The notes below the pieces were generated by a model. That model was not told the origin of the DNA. It saw only the letters and a list, made by a program, of their open reading frames with translations, and made no database searches. Both the position numbers and the translations under genes were made by a program. A stretch of 64,000 nucleotides of DNA from Sthenelais limicola. Its lineage: Eukaryota > Annelida > Polychaeta > Phyllodocida > Sigalionidae. Each line of letters opens with the position of its first letter. Within the stretch, counting starts at the first letter, position 1. Below, in pieces: positions 35,727-47,600 of the stretch. The DNA is taken from assembly GCA_942159475.1 (NCBI GenBank), contig OW804098.1, positions 10,146,406-10,210,405 on the forward strand. The letters run 5' to 3'.

Positions 35727-35752
35727 CGAGTTATATTATATATATGCGGGGA
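35727..35752 (-). promoter_or_regulatory. Possible TATA region for MIOX
   Basis: AT-rich CATATATATAATATAAC on the minus strand, about 270-295 bases upstream of the MIOX start codon, would imply a 5' untranslated region of roughly 240 bases. Similar AT stretches are common here, so support is weak. Confidence 0.25.
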
Positions 35753-35964
35753 CCGTGCAGGGAGGTTTTTATAGTCTGTTCATGTGCTGAGGATCCGGAA
35801 TAAACCGGATTATTGCTGATGATGATGAGATGCAGGAAGACAATTAGAGTTGGTGGTTATGATATTATTGGAGGATTGGATCTGTCAATCACACACCCCG
35901 CCCCCGCCCCAGCCACGCCCCCTGCCTCATTAACTTATAGACGTATACACAACGTTCATCATTT

Positions 35965-36205
35965 GGGTCATAATTTCAGAAAATGTACAATTCAACTTCA
36001 TCAATCTTCTCAAATAACCCAAATTTCAGACGAAAATAAAGTTAAAAATACAGTTCAACCTAACCAAACAGATTGCTAGAATCAATGCAATGCCGAATAT
36101 ACTCGAATTTACCTAGTATTGACCAAATTGCAGCCTAATTTAGCAGCCTAATTTTATACTAAATGTGTACAGCTGCCAATTGTACATTTTCTGAGAATCT
36201 AACCC
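35965..36205 (+). mobile_element. RptA element upstream of MIOX
   Basis: Ends GGGTCATAATTTCAGAAAAT and CTGAGAATCTAACCC. Confidence 0.8.
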
Positions 36206-36300
36206 ATTTAGTAGTAAATTAAAAGATAAATTGACCGTGGAGGGAGCATTAGGTAGTTTTCTTTTTACTTAGGAAAGGTGTAATAAAGGCCGGGAATCAA

Positions 36301-36319
36301 GGGGGGGGGGGGGGGGGGT
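36301..36319. repeat. Poly-G run
   Basis: About 18 consecutive G. Its length may be unreliable in the assembly. Confidence 0.85.
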
Positions 36320-36720
36320 AAGGGGGACACAGCCCCCATTCTGTATATGAATATGTCGGTTTTATTATGTGGCTCATATGTAATTATTATTATGTGCAAT
36401 TGCAATTCACACAATGATACACAACACATTATATTTATATAAACATAATAAAATAGCAAATGTTTTAGATGAAGCAGAGGTTCTTATAAAAAATGTTTCC
36501 AAAATGTTTTTTATAAAAAATGTTTCCAAACATATGAGACTTCATATATATATAGCTCCCTTTGTATCATATCATTTTTAAAAGATAGAATTGTATATTT
36601 ATATCCCCGATATAAATTACCCTCAAAAGCGCCCCCCCCCCCCAACTCAACCACCCACACAACTCTCATTGGGACATGCACGTTGTTTATATCCAGCTTG
36701 TATTGTTATCATGCCTATAT

Positions 36721-37100
36721 AGTCTGTCTAAAAAGTAGTTGACACGTGATTCCTTAGTCCCTTTAAGGGAAGGGAAAAGTGGGAGATTTTGTATTTCTAT
36801 GTATGACAAGGACCTGGCAATCCTTTGTCCAGCGAGTCGCCCATTGCACTCAACCATGGAGTAACAGGGCCAATATAATCAGCTCGTCCTTCCATCTAAG
36901 CAACACAACAGCTGCTGAACATCCAGCAGAGACAGTGCAATACAATACAGCTGGATATTTGGCCATGGTCGGTCGCAAACGGTCATGGTCAGTCGCAAAC
37001 GGCGATTCAGGGGGCAAAGGTTTGAAGTCAAAACTCCCTCACTTTTCCCTCCCCTTAAAGGGACAAAGGAATCACGTGTCAACTACTTTTTAGACAGACT
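36721..37100. mobile_element. 380-bp element with inverted ends of about 60 bp
   Basis: Ends AGTCTGTCTAAAAAGTAGTT then GACACGTGATTCCTT, mirrored almost perfectly at the right; flanked by TAT-rich sequence. No coding capacity. Confidence 0.8.
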
Positions 37101-38639
37101 ATTATATTATAGTTCCTACGTAGACACTGATAGATAAGGAGAAATGATTATCTCCTGGACTGGTGGTAAATAATAAAGCTTTAAGCACCTGTACAGGTGT
37201 ATATACTGTATATAGTGGGTATCATTCTTGTCATTATGTAAAACTATTGACAATAATGTGTAAGGGTATATTGTGTAATGAGACGTGGGTACATATATGG
37301 ACTGCCGGGTCAGGGATTCAATCCTGAAATGGGCCGGTGTTGAAGTACTAAATGACTTGTACATCAACCTTACCAACAAATTAATATTGAATTCCAAGCT
37401 CATTAATTTTGAACAGATACCAGTTCATCTTTTCGGTCCATTTGTATTTCCCCAAAGCAAAGGGATGTATATATAGTAGCTTTAAAGTTAATTAGACCAT
37501 TTCCTAAATATAAAGGAATTCTTGTCTCAAATGTATAAATGTTAGGTTGCCCCCCGACCCCTCCTGCCCTCTCACCCCCGACTCCTCCTGCCCCCTCCCC
37601 CTCCGACCCCTTGAGCATAGGATCCCTTGGTTGCCATATGATCCTAATGTAAGTGGTGTTTAGGAATGTGATCCAGGAATGTGATGCAATGTCCCTGCGA
37701 CCCCTTGTGACACGCCCACTCAGCCCTGCCTTCTTATTGGAGGAGGTTAGCCTCCGCAGCAACCAATCAAAGGACTGAACTGGGTGGGCGTCGTCTAAGT
37801 TCATCAAAACATGGCAGTCAACATGCATCTACCCAAACCATTAGCAAGCGATAGCTAGCATTAGCAAGCTATAGCATGGTGATAGATTAGATCGGCAGTA
37901 GAACGGGGCCGATACGTGCACAAGCACCTAAGTGAATTTTTACAAATAACTTTATTGTAGTTTTTCAGAAATGTATACTAATCTCCTATGAGATTATTAT
38001 TATAATAATTGTATTTCAAGTACAATATCATTACAGTTACATCTGAGTATCTGAGTATCTGAGTTTGCCCACGTGCAGGTCTTTAAACAAAACATTAATA
38101 AATTATTCTGTCAGTAGGATTCTTATTAATAAACAATTCTTCTATTCTTTTATAAAATTGCCAATACAATGTTCAATCGTCTTACTTATAATTCCAACAA
38201 CTTGTAGGCTACTCAATGTGTTAGAAAATGAAGGTTTCGACATTTCTTTTTTTTCATTCTTCAGTTACATTATTAGAACAAACAACTTGAATTTCAAATT
38301 GAAAACACTATCTAAGACTACGTAACTCATTATAGACTAATTTTAATGATGAATGCAAATATTTATACTGTTATTGTGTAATACATGCACACGAATGTTT
38401 ATACTGCCATTCACTTATATATACATTATATATGGGCAAATACGTTTGTGGGACTCTAGTTCCTTAAAAATATATATCCGTATACCTAGTAATCCTGAGT
38501 TCTGATCTTACTCAGCCAATACGTGTATTTTGTGCTTTAACTTTATAACCTGTCTTATAACTTGTTTTATGTCTAATATCCTATATATTTTGGTGTGCTT
38601 GTGAAACTTATTCTTAACTTATTAAGCCTTATCGCAATA

Positions 38640-38781
38640 TAGCAACTTTTCCACACACAAAAAGGTAATGGTTGGAAGACCTGGATCGTATCCAGACACC
38701 TGCTTACCGATTCGTCTATTTTTTGTAATATTGTTAATGTATGATGTCGGATAAATAATATATTTCAATTCAATTCAATAC
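38640..38781 (+). mobile_element. Retroposon 3' tail, (AATTC)n type
   Basis: GGTTGGAAGACCTGGATCGT ... GGATAAATAATATATTTC then AATTCAATTCAATA. Confidence 0.7.
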
Positions 38782-39264
38782 CACTTATGGTGTTTGTGTA
38801 GAGTATAGGTGGAATTAGATATTATGTAAACAAGAAAACAAGCAAGACATGGCCGGGAAAACCTCTTATTGAGATGATCACAAACTGTCAAAATTATGTT
38901 ATGAAAAATAAAGAGTTCTCTTATCTTATAAATTATGAGTTTTGAGCTTAAACAAAATTTGCTAATTAAAGGGGGGAGATCCACTAATCGGTTTTACTCT
39001 ATGCGGCTGAGGTCTTGATCTCTCTTTTTTTCTATTATTTAAAAAAGAATTGGTGGAGAAACCGATTTAAATTATCGGGCAGATTGATGTGTAAACTGTC
39101 CCTTCAGTCACAATCTAATCACAGTAAATCCAACACAAATTAGACAATTTTATTTTATTTTTCTCGTTGCACTTAATATTATTTTATACAGCGTAGTCAT
39201 TGAGTATAGCATATACATGTTATATCTGATAGAGAAGGTTATACAGCAGAGTAGTTATATTTCA

Positions 39265-39499
39265 TGGATCAGATTTTCAGAAAATGTACAATTGGCAGCT
39301 CTTCACATTTAGCAAATTCTGCTAAATTTGGCTGAAAAATTATGAATACCGGGTATATCTGAGTATATTTGGTATGGCATTGATTTAAAGTATCAGTTCT
39401 GTTATGTTAAACTGCATTTTGAAGCTCATTTTTGTCTTAAATATGGGTTATTTGAGAGGATTGGTGAAGGCCAATTGTACATTTTCTAACAATCTGACC
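39265..39499 (-). mobile_element. RptA element
   Basis: Left end GGATCAGATTTTCAGAAAAT, right end TTTTCTAACAATCTGACC. Confidence 0.75.
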
Positions 39500-39668
39500 A
39501 TCATACAATTTAGAGGTACAGATTTAGCAAGTGGTATCATTTGTTCTTTCGCTTAATTTATTTAAAACAAATGTACTTACAAAACAAAAGAATACACATT
39601 TTCCTCGTTAATTGATACAGATTAATTGTTTAATCTGATATCATTGAGCTCTAAATTGATCATTTTAA

Positions 39669-39885
39669 GGGTCACATCGTCGTTTTAGTAAATTCTGCTA
39701 AATTAGAGTTGAAAATGATAAACACTAGAAATATCTGTGTATATATTTGGCATTACGTTGGTTACAGTAAATAAATACGTTAGTTTTAAAAGTTTGAAGT
39801 ATTTTGAATCTCTTTTTTGTTATAAACTTGGGTTATTTGAGAGGATTGGTGAAGGTGAATTGTACATTTTCTGACGATCTGACCC
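39669..39885 (-). mobile_element. RptA element, diverged left end
   Basis: Body typical; right end TTTTCTGACGATCTGACCC. Confidence 0.65.
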
Positions 39886-40182
39886 TTTAAAAAATCCACA
39901 TTGAATACACAATAATAGTTTAAACCTGCTAATTTCAATCAAAAAATAAAGTTGTTTACTTTTATTTCAAGGGAATTAAATAAAGCACAGTCCATACTGT
40001 GGTTGAATATAATTAAATACAATTAATTTAGTCCTGCTCTTAAATTATCTATCTTCATTGAAGGAGTATGAACATTATGCCAATCATTACCCAAATCAGA
40101 ACGAACGCGGGATGACGTCATACTACACACTAGTATATGATAATGAGTACATAATTATGTAATAGAATTCAAATCTACATAT

Positions 40183-40454
40183 GGATAAGGGCGTCAGAAA
40201 ATGTACAATCGGCAGTTCTACACATTTAGTAAATTCTGATAAAAATGATTAATACTCTGAATAAATTAAATATCTTAATAGATTAAATATCTGAGTATAA
40301 TTATTTGCTATTGCCTTGATTGAGAAAGTACTTCGCTTATAGCGTGACATGTAGGTTAATGATGAGCTGTATTTTGAAGTTAAATTTTGTCTTAAATTTT
40401 GGTTATTTCAGAGAATTGGTGATGGCGAATTGTACATTTTCTAACGCTCTGACC
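40183..40454 (-). mobile_element. RptA element, diverged ends
   Basis: Left GGGCGTCAGAAAATGTACAA, right TTTTCTAACGCTCTGACC. Confidence 0.65.
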
Positions 40455-40512
40455 TGTATGTTTGTACAGAAGGCAGAATATTACAGTCTTATGGTTAGGA
40501 ACTTAGCTATAT

Positions 40513-40862
40513 AATAGGGGACTTGCATAGCCGCCATTTTGAATCTTGATTCGCAGGGAATTATGGGACTAATGGTACTGTGTAAAATCTATAGAAAACA
40601 TGCCATGTCCAGCATGGAATATTCATTGGTATTCCAATCTCAATATCCATGTGTCATGTATGTTTCCATAACACAAGACTTCATCTTTCCCATCATGCAT
40701 TTGGTTTTCATAGATCATTTACACAAGCAATACTATTGGTGAAAACATTCTTGCAATTTTAGATAAAAATGTTGCCAAATATGAGTATGTCAGATTTGAA
40801 CAGAATCCATCCCAGCATGCACTGTGACAGACATGCGCAGTGAGACATGCAACTCCCCTATT
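40513..40862 (+). mobile_element. RptC element, full length
   Basis: Starts AATAGGGGACTTGCATAGCC and ends CATGCAACTCCCCTATT. Confidence 0.85.
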
Positions 40863-41149
40863 AAATACTTCTTTCATCCAAATATCTTAAACTATACCAG
40901 CAAAGCAACATCTTGCCTTATATTACTACCAATATCCAGCAAATTCTCACATTTAGGAACTCTACCTCGGCCCCAATCCAAATACCAGATTTGACTTTAA
41001 TTGTTTCAGAATGATAAATTATAGAGAAAGTCATCACAGCAAGAACTAAATATTTTAAACCCTTTTTGCACTCATCATGTCCCATTACTCAAGCAGGACA
41101 TTGTAAGCTTTAAGAACACAGGGCAGTGACCATTAAACATTGGTTTCTG

Positions 41150-41522
41150 GGGCTAAGGCCAAACAAATTAGTACGTTTCTGGCTCACAGACCCCCCGCCC
41201 CCCGTAACTAGAAAAAACATACCCTACCTATAGACTTTGCTTAAAACAAATATTATTCGCCCCCCCCCCCCCCCCCAAAAAAAAAAAAAGAAAAAGAAAA
41301 AAGTTAAATAAATCATGAACAAAATACCTCCTAAATAGGAACCCCATAAATAAAAGATAAATGCCTAAAAGTTTAAAACAATTATCAGGAAATAAACGGG
41401 TTTTCAGGGGCCTGAAAGTTCGTTTCTTTCCTTTTAAATAAAGTAAAAAAGTAAACCCCCAATTCCACCTTGTTTTTAGCAGGTCTGAAACGGAAACGTA
41501 CCTATTTTCTTTGGCCTAAAAG
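41150..41522. mobile_element. 0.37-kb TIR element, poorly conserved ends
   Basis: Left GCTAAGGCCAAACAAATTAG then TACGTTTC; right, inverted, TTAGGCCAAAGAAAATAGG then TACGTTTC. Confidence 0.45.
41258..41289. repeat. Poly-C/poly-A junction
   Basis: A C run of about 17 followed immediately by an A run of about 13, inside the inverted-repeat element at 41150-41522. Confidence 0.8.
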
Positions 41523-41839
41523 AGCTGGTGTATATTGACCCAGGCTTAAATACCAGATATCCTGGAATTGTCAGAACGGTGCTGAAACAATACATAAATG
41601 TAAAAAGTATAAAGTTTTTTCAACATCGTTACATCGATTCTCACATATGGAATGTTACAAACGTAAGGCAGAATCATGACAAACTTCATTTCACTTAAAT
41701 GCATCATTTTGACCAAAAGTGATCAGAATCTTTTAGAAAATAATTCATAAAAACACCAAAGAGTAGGCTGTTAAGTTTGGAAAAAGTAATAATGTAAGAA
41801 ATAATGTTGTATCAAATTATAACAGTTGGGCCTGAAAAC

Positions 41840-41908
41840 TTCTTACATTTAGAGAAGTACCCCCTGGATGTCAATATTTTGGCAATACAAATTATCAATC
41901 AATCAAAA
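41840..41908 (+). mobile_element. Retroposon 3' tail, (AATC)n type
   Basis: AGAGAAGTACCCCCTGGATG ... GGCAATACAAATTATC then (AATC)n. Confidence 0.65.
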
Positions 41909-42502
41909 ACACTAAATAGAAGAATTATACTAAGGTCGGAAGTTGGTATAAACTAGTCTGACCGTGTTTACCTATATCAAATTCATTCTCTATAGTCCTA
42001 GCACAGTATAAATTACAATTTCAATCCATCCTCCTTCTCTTACAATCGTTACCTTAGATATACATTGTTTACCAATTCATCACCATCTATTTTCAGTTGA
42101 TAACATATGATCAATTTACACTTTCTACGAAACACCCCTACTTCACCCCACCCCCTTCCCCTAGTGACAGATGTATTATTATGACTTGACAACCAGAGAC
42201 CCATTAAGACTAGACAAGATTTTTTTACAGAGTAAATTCATTATACAACTGTCATCGGCAGACATTAAACTTACAAAACCCATTATTCAACGCTCGTCTT
42301 AGTCGTGCCAAATTCCACTTCAGTCTTTAGCACCATGACCTTGTTTTTAAAAGTAAAAATGACTAAAAACCAGTCAAGGGCACATCAAAATCCCTCATTT
42401 TACCTAAAACCCCCTGTCCACTGAGCCGCAGTCAGGCTAGTGGAGATGCATGAAAGATAAAACTCCATAACACCTGGCTTCAGTGGGCAGTTATAACCCT
42501 AA

Positions 42503-42972
42503 AAGCTGGGTTCCACTGCCTGGCTATTTCTCCCGCTTCTGCTCCCGCTTCTTGATTAAAGAAGCAGGAGCAGAAGCGGGAGAGTAATGGGGATGGTTTC
42601 TATTGGGCCCCGCTACAAAGCCATGTTACTTCCCGCTTCTTTTGGAGCATTTTCGAAGCGTAGAGTGCTCCCGCTTCTATCAAACATGTTTGATTTGAAG
42701 TGGCCGCTACTTTGTAGCAGGAGGTAGCGGGAAGGAGCAGGTCACTGGCACCACTCTAAGTTACCCATCACGCTACTTGATGCGTTCATTTCCATGTGAA
42801 AATAAAATGTCGTCTGCTAGCATTTCTGAGTAGCGGCAGAAGTAGCGGCGGAAGTAACGTCCCAATAGCACCTATTCCAGTTACTTTCAGTTGCTTGCTC
42901 CCGCTTCTAAAGAAGCGGGAGCAATAGACGGCCAAAGTAGCAGGAGGAGTAGCCGGCCAGTGGAACCCAGCC
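42503..42972. mobile_element. CCACTG-type element with GCTCCCGCTTCT motif array
   Basis: Ends AGCTGGGTTCCACTGCCTGG and, inverted, GGCTGGGTTCCACTGGCCGG, flanked by CTAA and TTAA. The interior repeats CCCGCTTCT, GAAGCGGGAG and GTAGCGG. Confidence 0.75.
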
Positions 42973-43274
42973 TTAAATCAACATAGATTTGTGTATGTAT
43001 ACACAACAAGTAGACCATGACAAGTTTGAATGTCTTATTCTCATTAGATTGATGGCACATCTTTGTACTATGTCTGAAACAGTTCAATACATTTGGTATA
43101 ACTAGATGCGTGGGGCAGGTCATTGAAACATGTACCATTGGCTCAGTTATAATTTCTTTCTAAATTTGACATTTGTTTTACAAAAGTGTACATATTCTTT
43201 TGACCTGGCCCTAATATGCTGTATGGCAAGTTAATATAGTCATTTATAATGGGTTAATTAATATACATGTGTAT

Positions 43275-43477
43275 GGGTGAAGTTGCATGAAAATGTACAA
43301 TCGGCAGCTTTTACAGATCTGATTCAGTAAATTCTGCTAAATTAGGTTGAGAAATTGTAATTACCAGGTATACCAGGTTCTTTGAGAGGAATGTTAAAGA
43401 CCATTTGTACGTGAAGATTTGACCCATACAGTAAAGGGCAGTGTAGGCGAATTGTACATTTTCTGGCGATTTCACCC
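43275..43477 (-). mobile_element. RptA compound remnant, GGGTGAAGT end
   Basis: Left end GGGTGAAGTTGCATGAAAAT, a broken inner end near 43430, then a complete right end TTTTCTGGCGATTTCACCC. Confidence 0.65.
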
Positions 43478-44107
43478 ATATGTGAAATGGGTCTAAATCA
43501 GCTCACACACAACTTTAGAAGACTTTAACAGAATTTGAATAAGTGCAGAAATTAATTTTAGATAAAACTAGGAAAGCTTACAAGTCTACTCGCAGCCAAG
43601 CAGTGCCAGGATATTCCGTATATTCTACGACAAACATGAACGAACAGTTGGATGACATTTTTTTCTCATTTTCGGAATTCTGAACGTGATGACCAGTAAG
43701 ACTTGATTCTCAAGACATTAATACTTTGACAATGGAAGTCCAATAAGTTGTGCCCCACCTGTCTTTTACATTTCACAAGATGATTCTAAATTATTATTAT
43801 TATAAATGTAAATAAATTCTATTAAATCCTCAAACAATTTAAATGATTTGGCAGTATTGTTATATATCTCTCATTCGAATTACATTTAAAGAATTCAGTA
43901 CATTTCAAATTGATATTTTCAAATCATTTGAATAACATTATTCGACAAAGTTAAACAGGAAATTTGGTAAGTTTAACCCTTGTTTTACTTGGTCCCAGAG
44001 AAACAAATTTCTCACAGAAAGATTATTTGAAAATGGCCTCAATCAAATATTCCTATTGGTATGAATGGCACTTAACATACAGAAAACTGACTTATTTTTA
44101 CATCTAC

Positions 44108-44362
44108 GGGATGGACTCAGAAAATGTACAATCAGCAGCCCTACACATTAAGTAAATTCTGCTAAAATAGGTTAAAAACTCTTAAATATTAGGTTGGGGG
44201 TTTGCTTTGTTTTTTTATTACATATGTTGGGAAAAAAGTATTCGGTATTAAAACATGTTTGGTAACGTTGAATTGTCCTTTGAACCTCATTTTTGTCTTA
44301 ATTTTGGGATAATTGGAAGGATTAGTGAAGGCGAATTGTACATTTTCTGACGCCCTGTACCC
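44108..44362 (-). mobile_element. RptA element, GCCCTGTACCC end variant
   Basis: Left end lost beyond ACTCAGAAAATGTACAATC; right end TTTTCTGACGCCCTGTACCC. Confidence 0.7.
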
Positions 44363-44368
44363 TTACAT

Positions 44369-44603
44369 GAGTCAGATTTTCAGAAAATGTACAATTGGCA
44401 GCTGCACACATTTAGTAAATTCTGCTAAATTAGGTTGCAATTTGGTCAATACTAGGTAAATTCGAGTATATTCGGCATTGCATTGATTCTAGCAATGCGT
44501 CTGGTTGGGTTGAACTGTATTTTGAACTTGATTTTCGTCTTAATTTGGGGATATTTGAAAGGATTAGTGAAGGCGAATTGTACATTCTCTAACCCCTGTA
44601 CCC
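44369..44603 (-). mobile_element. RptA element abutting the previous one
   Basis: Left end GAGTCAGATTTTCAGAAAAT, right end TCTCTAACCCCTGTACCC. The two copies are separated by a few bases and share CCTTACA flanks. It ends 54 bases past the TMEM199 stop codon. Confidence 0.75.
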
Positions 44604-44656
44604 TTACAATATATATATGTAGTGAGTTGTAAGATGAGTGTGAGGTGGCTGCTGGT

Positions 44657-47600
44657 CTACATGGAGTAGCGGATGAGGAAGTAGATGTCAGCTATAAACA
44701 CTGCCGTGGCCATCGTCATCCCAACCATCATTTGCTGCAACAGAGAAGAGTTATTAAATAATTAATATAAATATAATGAGGTTACACAATGTTACATAAC
44801 AGTAATTGCTGCAGAGGCAGGAGTAACAATGTATTAGTCTTATATAAAAACAACAATCCCTCTTTATTTCACTTTAGTATAATCACATGTTTTATTTCTC
44901 TATTTATTCAGGTATTATAAAAGGAGTGTGGCCGTTGGCTGGTATGTATTATTCACAGACATTATTAATATTATTATCTATTTTATAACTTGCTTTATAA
45001 CGTAAACATTTGTTTTATAACTTTAGCTTGTTCTTGCCCTGTTAATATGTGTCTTTAGTCAGTCTCTCTGTTAGTATAGATGTCTTTCTATTATGAGGTG
45101 GCGGCTGGAAGACCTGGATTTTATCCAGAAGCCTGGTCACCTATTTGTCTAACTTTGATACTTGTACCTGTATAACCTCAGACAAATAAAGTATTTTTCA
45201 ATTCAATTCAATAAAGTCAAACAGTAACTTCTAAAGTAAACAATTTGAGATGAGTCACGCGGTAAGATTAAATGAAAATAAGTACATGATATAAACAGCC
45301 CTAGATATTGTTATATATATATTCTACTTAAGTGATAAGTCTTTATTGAAGAGATCTGAAGTGGAAAGCTAAGTGCAGAAAAACACTTGGGAGAAAAAAC
45401 TGATATCAGCTTGTGACGATGAAGAGAAAAAGAAGCATCCAATGATAGCGACAGAGGTAGAGAAGCAACGGGAGGACGGAACGAGAGAGAAGAGAGACAA
45501 CGTGAGAGGGGAGAGGGAGAGATAGAGGAATAGAGAGGGGAGGGAGATAGAGGGATAGAGAGGGGGAGGGAGAGAGATAGAGAGAGAGAGGGGGGAGAGA
45601 GAGAGGGGGGGATAGAGAGGGGGAGGAGATAGAGAGAGAGGGAGGGGGAAAGAGAGAAGAGAGAGAGAGAGACAACGTGAGAGTGGGAGAGAGATAGAGG
45701 GAGAGGGAGGGGGAAAGAGAGAAGAGAGAGAGAGAGACAACGTGAGAGTGGGAGAGAGATAGAGGGAGAGGGAGGGGGAAAGAGAGAAGAGAGAGAGAGG
45801 GGGATAGAGAGTGGGAGAGAGATAGAGAGAGAGGGAGGGGGAAAGAGAGAAGAGAGAGAGAGAGACAACGTGAGAGTGGGAGAGAGATAGAGGGAGAGGG
45901 AGGGGTGGGAGATAGAGAGAGAGGGGGGGAGGGAGATAGGGAGAGGGGGCAGACAGACACAGATAGAGAGAAGAGAGCCAAAGAGACAGACAGACAGGGC
46001 CAAAGGGACAGATAATGTGAGAGGAAATATGAAAGGAGAGGGCTGGTACAGAGAATGTGAGAGGAAAATGTGAAAGGAAGTCAGGAAAGTCAGCAAGAAA
46101 GAAAAATTCTTTCTCTCTCCATATTCCCTCATCTCTGTCTTTCTCCCTTATAATAATTTGGTATTCGTTGATTCAAAGAATCTGTTCGGTTATGTTGAAC
46201 TGTATTTTTAACCTGGGTTATTGGGGAGGTTTGGTTAAGGCAAACCAACAGAGGGACACTTCCGTCAGATAGGGAGATATGGTTGCTTGCCAAAATCTAG
46301 CTAAATTTAGTGTCTCGGCGGTGATATAGTTTGTCCTCCAGAAGTGCGGTCATTTTCTAGGTGCTGCTGGCACTTGACATTAGGATGAGATGAACCTGGA
46401 TTTATCAGTAGCTCAACTGTGTTTGCCACAGAACCTATGAAGCAAGTTTGAAAAATACGGTCGCTACAACTTCTATACAGAATTCTGAAATTCATCGTAA
46501 ATGGGCTTAATTAAATGTAATATAGAAGTTGTTTTTTTGCAGGAAAGAGGAAAAAAGTTTGTATCGATAAAGCAAGTTTTACTAGATTGTCAGATTATTA
46601 GTGAAAAGATGACATAGATATTTGAACAGTTCCCTCGTGGAATCAGTTCCTTTTTTAGGGTGTCTGTCTGACTCTTAGACTGTTTCTGTTTCCCACTACT
46701 TTCTCAATCCCGGTCTTTCCATCTCCCACTCTCTTTCTCTTCCCTCTCTCTGTGTCGTCCCCCGCCTCCCCTCTCTCTCTAGCGCTCTCTCTCTCCCCTC
46801 TCTTTCTCTCTCCCCTTCTCCCCTCTCTCTCTAGAGCTCTCTCTCCCTCCCTCCTCTCTCCCCTCTCTCTCTCTCTCCCCTTCTCCCCTCTCTCTCTAGC
46901 GCTCTCTCTCTCCCCTCTCTTTCTCTCTCCCCTTCTCCCCTCTCTCTCTAGAGCTCTCTCTCCCTCCCTCCTCTCTCCCCTCTCTCTCTCTCTCCCCTTC
47001 TCCCCTCTCTCTCTAGCGCTCTCTCGGTACACATGACATGGAGCCAAATCTTGTCACCAATTTTGGCCGCCGTATCATGCGTCACAAGGGTTATCTAAGT
47101 TGATAACTGGTGTAGATGGCTATCTCTGAGTGGGGGAGGGAGGGAGAGAGGGAGGGGGAGATAGAGAGGGGCAGAGGGGGAGAGAGAGGAGAGAGAGGGG
47201 GGAGATAGAGAGACAGAGAGGAGAGAGAGGAGAGATGATGGGAGGAGATGGAGGAAGGGAGAAAGGCGGAGGGAAAGAGAGAGAAAGGGGGGTGGTGGAG
47301 GAGGAAGATGAGGAGGAAGAGGAGGAGGGGGAAGAGGAGGTGGTGGTGGAGCAGGAGGAGGAGGAAGAGGAGGAGGAGCGGTAGCAGGAGGAGGAAGAGA
47401 AGGAGGAGGGAGAGGAGGACAAGGGGACTAGGTGGAGGAGGAGGAAGAGGTGGGGGAACGAGGTGGTGGAGGAGGAGTAAGAGGAGGAGGAGGAGGAGGA
47501 GGAGGAGGAGGAGGAGGAGGAGGAGGAGGAAGAGTAGATGGAGGAGGAGGAGGAGGAGGAGGTGGAGGAGGAGGAAGAGCAGGAGGAGGAGGGGGAGGAG

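Larger units (their letters stand above)
35457..44656. other. Intergenic region between MIOX and the 3' end of TMEM199
   Basis: About 9.2 kb with no supported coding exon. It includes the MIOX 5' flank, RptA copies (35965, 39265, 39669, 40183, 43275, 44108, 44369), a long-TIR element (36721), an RptC copy (40513), retroposon tails (38640, 41840), a 0.37-kb TIR element (41150) and a CCACTG-type element (42503). A GC-richer patch at 37540-37830 stands out. Confidence 0.6.

Noticed and set aside
36778..37093. 104-codon open frame on the plus strand
   Set aside because: It lies wholly inside the inverted-repeat element at 36721-37100 and has mirror frames on the other strand.
37403..37828. 141-codon open frame with GVGGERAGG segment
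   Set aside because: No recognisable domain, no splice support, and composition follows a local GC-rich repeat.
45311..46132. Open frame of 273 codons rich in Ser, Leu and Pro (minus strand)
   Set aside because: Translation of a GA/CT-rich low-complexity block inside a TMEM199 intron; parallel frames are equally open.
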